Shown piece by piece: positions 18,802 through 21,561 of a stretch of 21,561 nt of DNA. The stretch lies in the NCBI GenBank assembly GCA_026260175.1, contig JAKCWW010001905.1, positions 26,986-48,546 on the forward strand, given 5' to 3'. The position numbers were made by a program, and so were the translations under genes. Source of the DNA: Reticulitermes lucifugus (Eukaryota > Arthropoda > Insecta > Blattodea > Rhinotermitidae). The notes beneath the pieces are model-generated. The model was not told the origin of the DNA. It ran no database searches and was given only the letters and a program-made list of their open reading frames with translations. How positions within the stretch are numbered: position 1 is the stretch's first letter; each line of letters opens with the position of its first letter.

Positions 18802-18909
18802 GCCAAGAGCACATGGTGTTCCCAAGTGGTCACCCATCACAGTACTAACCACACCCAACGGCGGTGATCTAATGGGAACCGGTGTAGTCAACCTGGCATG
18901 GCCATTGAC
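18802..18909 (-). pseudogene. 5S rRNA-like sequence (pseudogene or 5S-derived SINE)
   Basis: Read on the minus strand it follows 5S rRNA in order: a GGCCATGCC-like start, CACCGGTTC, TAGATCACCG, GGTTAGTACT, GATGGGTGACCACTTGGGAA, CACCATGTG, CTTGGC. Length is 108 bases against about 120 for 5S, with a deletion of several bases after GATCACCG and scattered changes. The internal polymerase III control region is recognisable. The minus strand continues with ATATAAAGCAGAGGGTTGTA and no T-run terminator, so it is not a working 5S gene. It is either a dispersed 5S pseudogene or the head of a 5S-derived SINE. Confidence 0.8.
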
Positions 18910-19104
18910 AAATATACAGATAAATCTTATAGTGTGCATTGTGTAAAACGTGGAAAGTCTTACATGAAATATATTTTCAGTGCTTTTCTTGAAAATATTC
19001 ACAAATCTAACACCTAATGACAACAACAGACCAAACATACTAAAAAAGCATTATACTTTGCAAACATTCCCTTAACTTATTGTTATAATACATCACTTAG
19101 AAAC

Positions 19105-19945
19105 CTGGAATTCTTCCTGGTTTTCCAGTGATGACAGTAGTCATCAAACTACATCACTGGTCAGAGTACTGGCGACATTATGAAAAGTCTTATTTGGTGT
19201 TCATTTCCTGTCAGTCATCAAAAGCTGACAGAGTAATCTTGAAACAAGACTTCAACTACCATGAAGGCATATGGGGGAGTACAGATGCAGTGTCACGTAT
19301 TCATAACCTCATCACGACATGAACTTTACGACATCACTTTACAACACAGGGAACAGCCCCCAGTAGTCAGTAAGAGGCTGAGCTGGCCCCAATGCCATCT
19401 CAGTGCTGCGGAGAAGAGCAACATTTCTTGCCCCTACCAGGAATTGAGCCACAATTCCTTGGTTGTCCAGAGCCTGTGGCCTAGTTACTATAAGAACTAC
19501 ACTATCCTGGTTCCACTTCAAATACCAGTAAGTGCAATGATGAAGCCATGAACTATCCACTACCACCAAAGTATATTCCAAAAGATGCAGGCATTATTGC
19601 ACATGACTGGGGACTTGTTTTCTTACGTGCTGGACTTTGAAAGTGATACAACTGTAACCATTTGACACTGCAGTGTTCCAGAAAGTAACAAGTGCAAAAC
19701 AAAATGACTGTCTGCTACATGTGGGAATATTTCTTCAAGTTTGGTTGCATATCACATAAGTAAGTGGCAGTTTGGAGCCAGGCTGTAGCATGACCCTGCT
19801 TCTGTAGAAATAACCTAGGCTGCTACAGTACTTTCAGATGTACCTAATCAATTCTGTCCAATTCTCCTTACAGACATTTCAGGGAAACAGGATGGACTGC
19901 AGTTGACTTATACAGAAACTGTATACAACATACAATAAACACTTC
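19105..19945 (+). pseudogene. Broken beta-mannosidase copy, 5'-truncated
   Basis: Aligns by eye with 12416-13070 of the intact gene in the same orientation. CTTCCTGGTTTT at 19113-19124 matches 12425-12436; ATTCATTTCCTGTCA-type sequence near 19200 matches 12513; AAGATGCAGGCAT near 19580 matches 12689; GAAGTGACAACAAGTGC of the gene matches the block near 19680-19695; AATATTTCTTC near 19728 matches 12844. Similarity is clear but gapped, with frameshifts and stops. A SINE-like insert (about 19258-19530) splits it. The copy starts near codon 100 and fades after about codon 317. No intron is seen in either half, as in the intact gene. Inference: a tandem duplicate or 5'-truncated retrocopy that decayed long ago. 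Confidence 0.8.
19258..19530 (+). repeat. SINE-like insert in the mannosidase pseudogene
   Basis: CATGAAGGCATATGGGGGAG at the left edge matches the copies at 4680-4860 and 5793-5900. The distal part, CCAGGAATTGAGCCACAATT...GGCCTAGTTACTA, looks like a reversed tRNA-derived segment (GAATTGAGCC as complement of a B box). Boundaries are approximate. Frames crossing it (19261-19551 + and 19339-19581 -) are not genes. Confidence 0.5.
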
Positions 19946-21005
19946 AATATATAGTGTGTTTTATACAGACTAAATTCTGATAATCTCACTAACACCAATA
20001 AAGAGGGCTTTTGAACATCATAACTGTTAACAGTTATTTTTAACACTAGAAATTAAATTAAGTTAAATTATCTACATCTGGTACTGAAATTCAAACACTC
20101 ACAACAGCATAATAATTTCAGCACATTAGAAGGAGGAAACAGAAATGATCCTTGTTCATACATTCCTTGCACAAAGTGCATAAAATGAAAACATGCAAGT
20201 AATTTGGAGGTACAATTTGTTCATCTGTAAGGACCACCTCCACAATGAATTCTGATAAAATTTGGTAGTTGGTATCCACACTAAAGTTGTCAGACAAATT
20301 TATTTATAGCACATACTTGTCAATTATAACCCTTACATGACATGCTTTACATGATACGCAAACTGAGATGTATCAAATGTCTAAAAAATTGCACACTATA
20401 GAACATAAAATACAAGTATTATTTACAGCTGCAGCTCATATTCGAAACACTATTTATATAGCAACTATTTAACAAAATACAAGGATTAATGTCTGACTCT
20501 GTGCCTTGTGATTCTTGGTTGGTTATTAGCTATGCAACACCAAGACCAATCAGGTATGCAAACAACTTGCACTGCATTAGAGCACACTTCCATACTTGCA
20601 TTATAATGGCTGCTTATTGCTGCAATAAAGTGAAAATGTGCATGTTGAGCTCACCCTGCCATCTGCACAGAAGTGATGAGATGTATTATCAATAGTATTT
20701 ATTTAGCTTCGCTTACCTTGAAGTGACAAATCTAGGAAGTCTCGTACGTATTGTTGAACAGCATTTCGTAAATCCTGGAAGGTCGTGAACTGAGGGGGTG
20801 CACTACACATGTCAGATGACGAAGTGGAAAAGATGGTGTAGTACTCGGCAAAATGTGCAGCAGTTGGCAGGACTAGACTCCAACGTACGAAATGCATTAT
20901 CATAAATTCGAGAGATATGAAATCTGTTACTGGGTACTGGTTGCCCACACGTGAATTCAGCTCTGATATTTTTGGTACATTTGCATCTCGTTCCTCAAAT
21001 TTTGC
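19946..21005. other. No recognisable gene
   Basis: AT-rich intergenic sequence. Short frames at 20489-20695 (+) and 20703-20948 (-) have no domain. No continuation of the mannosidase copy was recognised past about 19945. Confidence 0.4.
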
Positions 21006-21293
21006 TAAAAAAATAAAAAAGCAGAAAAGAAAAATAGTACAGAATCAATTCCTTTTTCTTTTCTGTGGTCCTAAAACCCAAATTGAGCCAAGGCCTCCTC
21101 TTTTGAGGTTTCTAGATCACACACCCAGTACGACTCGTCTGAACAAGTGATCAGCTCGCCACAAAGGCTGCTACCCACACAAGAAACACAAAAGACGAAC
21201 ATCCACGCCCTTAGCGGGACTCAAACCCGTGATCCCAGCAATCAGGCAGCTGCAGACCTATGCTTTAAACCACACAGCCACAAAGATTGGCCA
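21006..21293 (-). repeat. tRNA-derived SINE (minus strand)
   Basis: On the minus strand the head reads TGGCTGTGTGGTT (A-box region, 21280-21268) and GGTTTGAGTCC (B box, 21227-21217), spaced like polymerase III promoter boxes of a tRNA. A tRNA-unrelated body follows, ending near an A/T-rich stretch at about 21006-21050. The head would not fold as a working tRNA. The plus-strand open frame across it is not a gene. Left boundary approximate. Confidence 0.65.
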
Positions 21294-21500
21294 GTTACAA
21301 ATTACACAGAATAAAACCACAAAACCACAGCCACATACAGGTTCTTAATGAATCGGGAGATCCAGCTGCCATTTTAAAATATTCTTTGATGTCTTCAATC
21401 CATACAGCTGGAAGCTTTAATGACTCTTTCAGCCGTTCAGCTTTACATATCCATTTTAAACCCATTATGAATTTTTTCCATGTGTATAATACAAAACTCC

Positions 21501-21561
21501 CAAGGTTCGCGGGTTCGATCCCGACCGAGGTCGATGGATTTTTAAGGGTGATAAAAATCAG
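21501..21561 (+). repeat. tRNA-derived SINE, cut by the window edge
   Basis: GGTTCGATCCC at 21512-21522 is a consensus polymerase III B box. It is followed by GACCGAGGTCGATGGATTTT and TAAGGGTGATAAAAATC, the style of a SINE body in insects. The A-box half is missing or very degenerate upstream, and the 3' end lies outside the window. Confidence 0.6.

Noticed and set aside
18796..19038. 80-codon minus-strand frame
   Set aside because: Its C-terminal part is the 5S rRNA-like sequence in translation.
21206..21285. A functional tRNA gene on the minus strand
   Set aside because: Polymerase III boxes are recognisable, but a full cloverleaf does not form and a SINE body follows.
1..21561. CRISPR array, operon or bacterial island
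   Set aside because: No regularly spaced identical repeats, no ribosome-binding sites ahead of closely packed genes. The sequence is eukaryotic in every respect seen.

Overview
The window looks like nuclear DNA from an insect, most likely a cockroach or termite (Blattodea). It is AT-rich, gene-poor and crowded with decayed repeats: tRNA-derived and 5S-derived short interspersed elements, pogo/Tigger-type terminal inverted repeats, foldback elements and retroelement ends with hammerhead-like motifs. The order-level call is inference from repeat style and from the one protein; no species is claimed.

The only convincing protein-coding gene is at 12119-14815 (+). It is a complete, intronless 898-residue reading frame for a lysosomal-type beta-mannosidase (glycoside hydrolase family 2, MANBA-like), with a signal peptide and both catalytic glutamates. 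About 4.3 kb downstream, 19105-19945 (+) is a broken, 5'-truncated second copy of the same gene, interrupted by a short interspersed element.

Region by region. 1-2300 holds three hammerhead-like retroelement ends and a 220-bp foldback element. 2300-3330 holds a near-perfect 60-bp hairpin beside a back-to-back pair of hammerhead-like remnants and a (TAA)11 tail. 3330-5790 is mostly unrecognised, with one SINE-like copy in minus orientation. 5790-7130 holds a second SINE-like copy and two hammerhead-like ends. 8641-9188 is a TA-flanked pogo/Tigger-like remnant carrying two more hammerhead-like remnants. 9690-9945 is a decayed retroelement end. 11406-11584 is a compound direct and inverted repeat. 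After the mannosidase gene, 14.8-18.8 kb is intergenic, with a second foldback element (16356-16639) and a 167-bp pogo/Tigger MITE (17613-17779). A 5S rRNA-like sequence lies at 18802-18909 (-). The right edge carries two tRNA-derived SINEs.

The most interesting non-gene signal is a recurring motif. It consists of CTGANGA, one unpaired T, a short perfect stem, GAAA, a tiny stem III and an NTH cleavage triplet, flanked at the better copies by complementary stem I arms. Five copies fold well and at least six more are decayed. This matches the type I hammerhead layout known from Penelope-like retroelements. Three of the copies also share a short downstream tail (TGCATTTGTTGGT or close to it).
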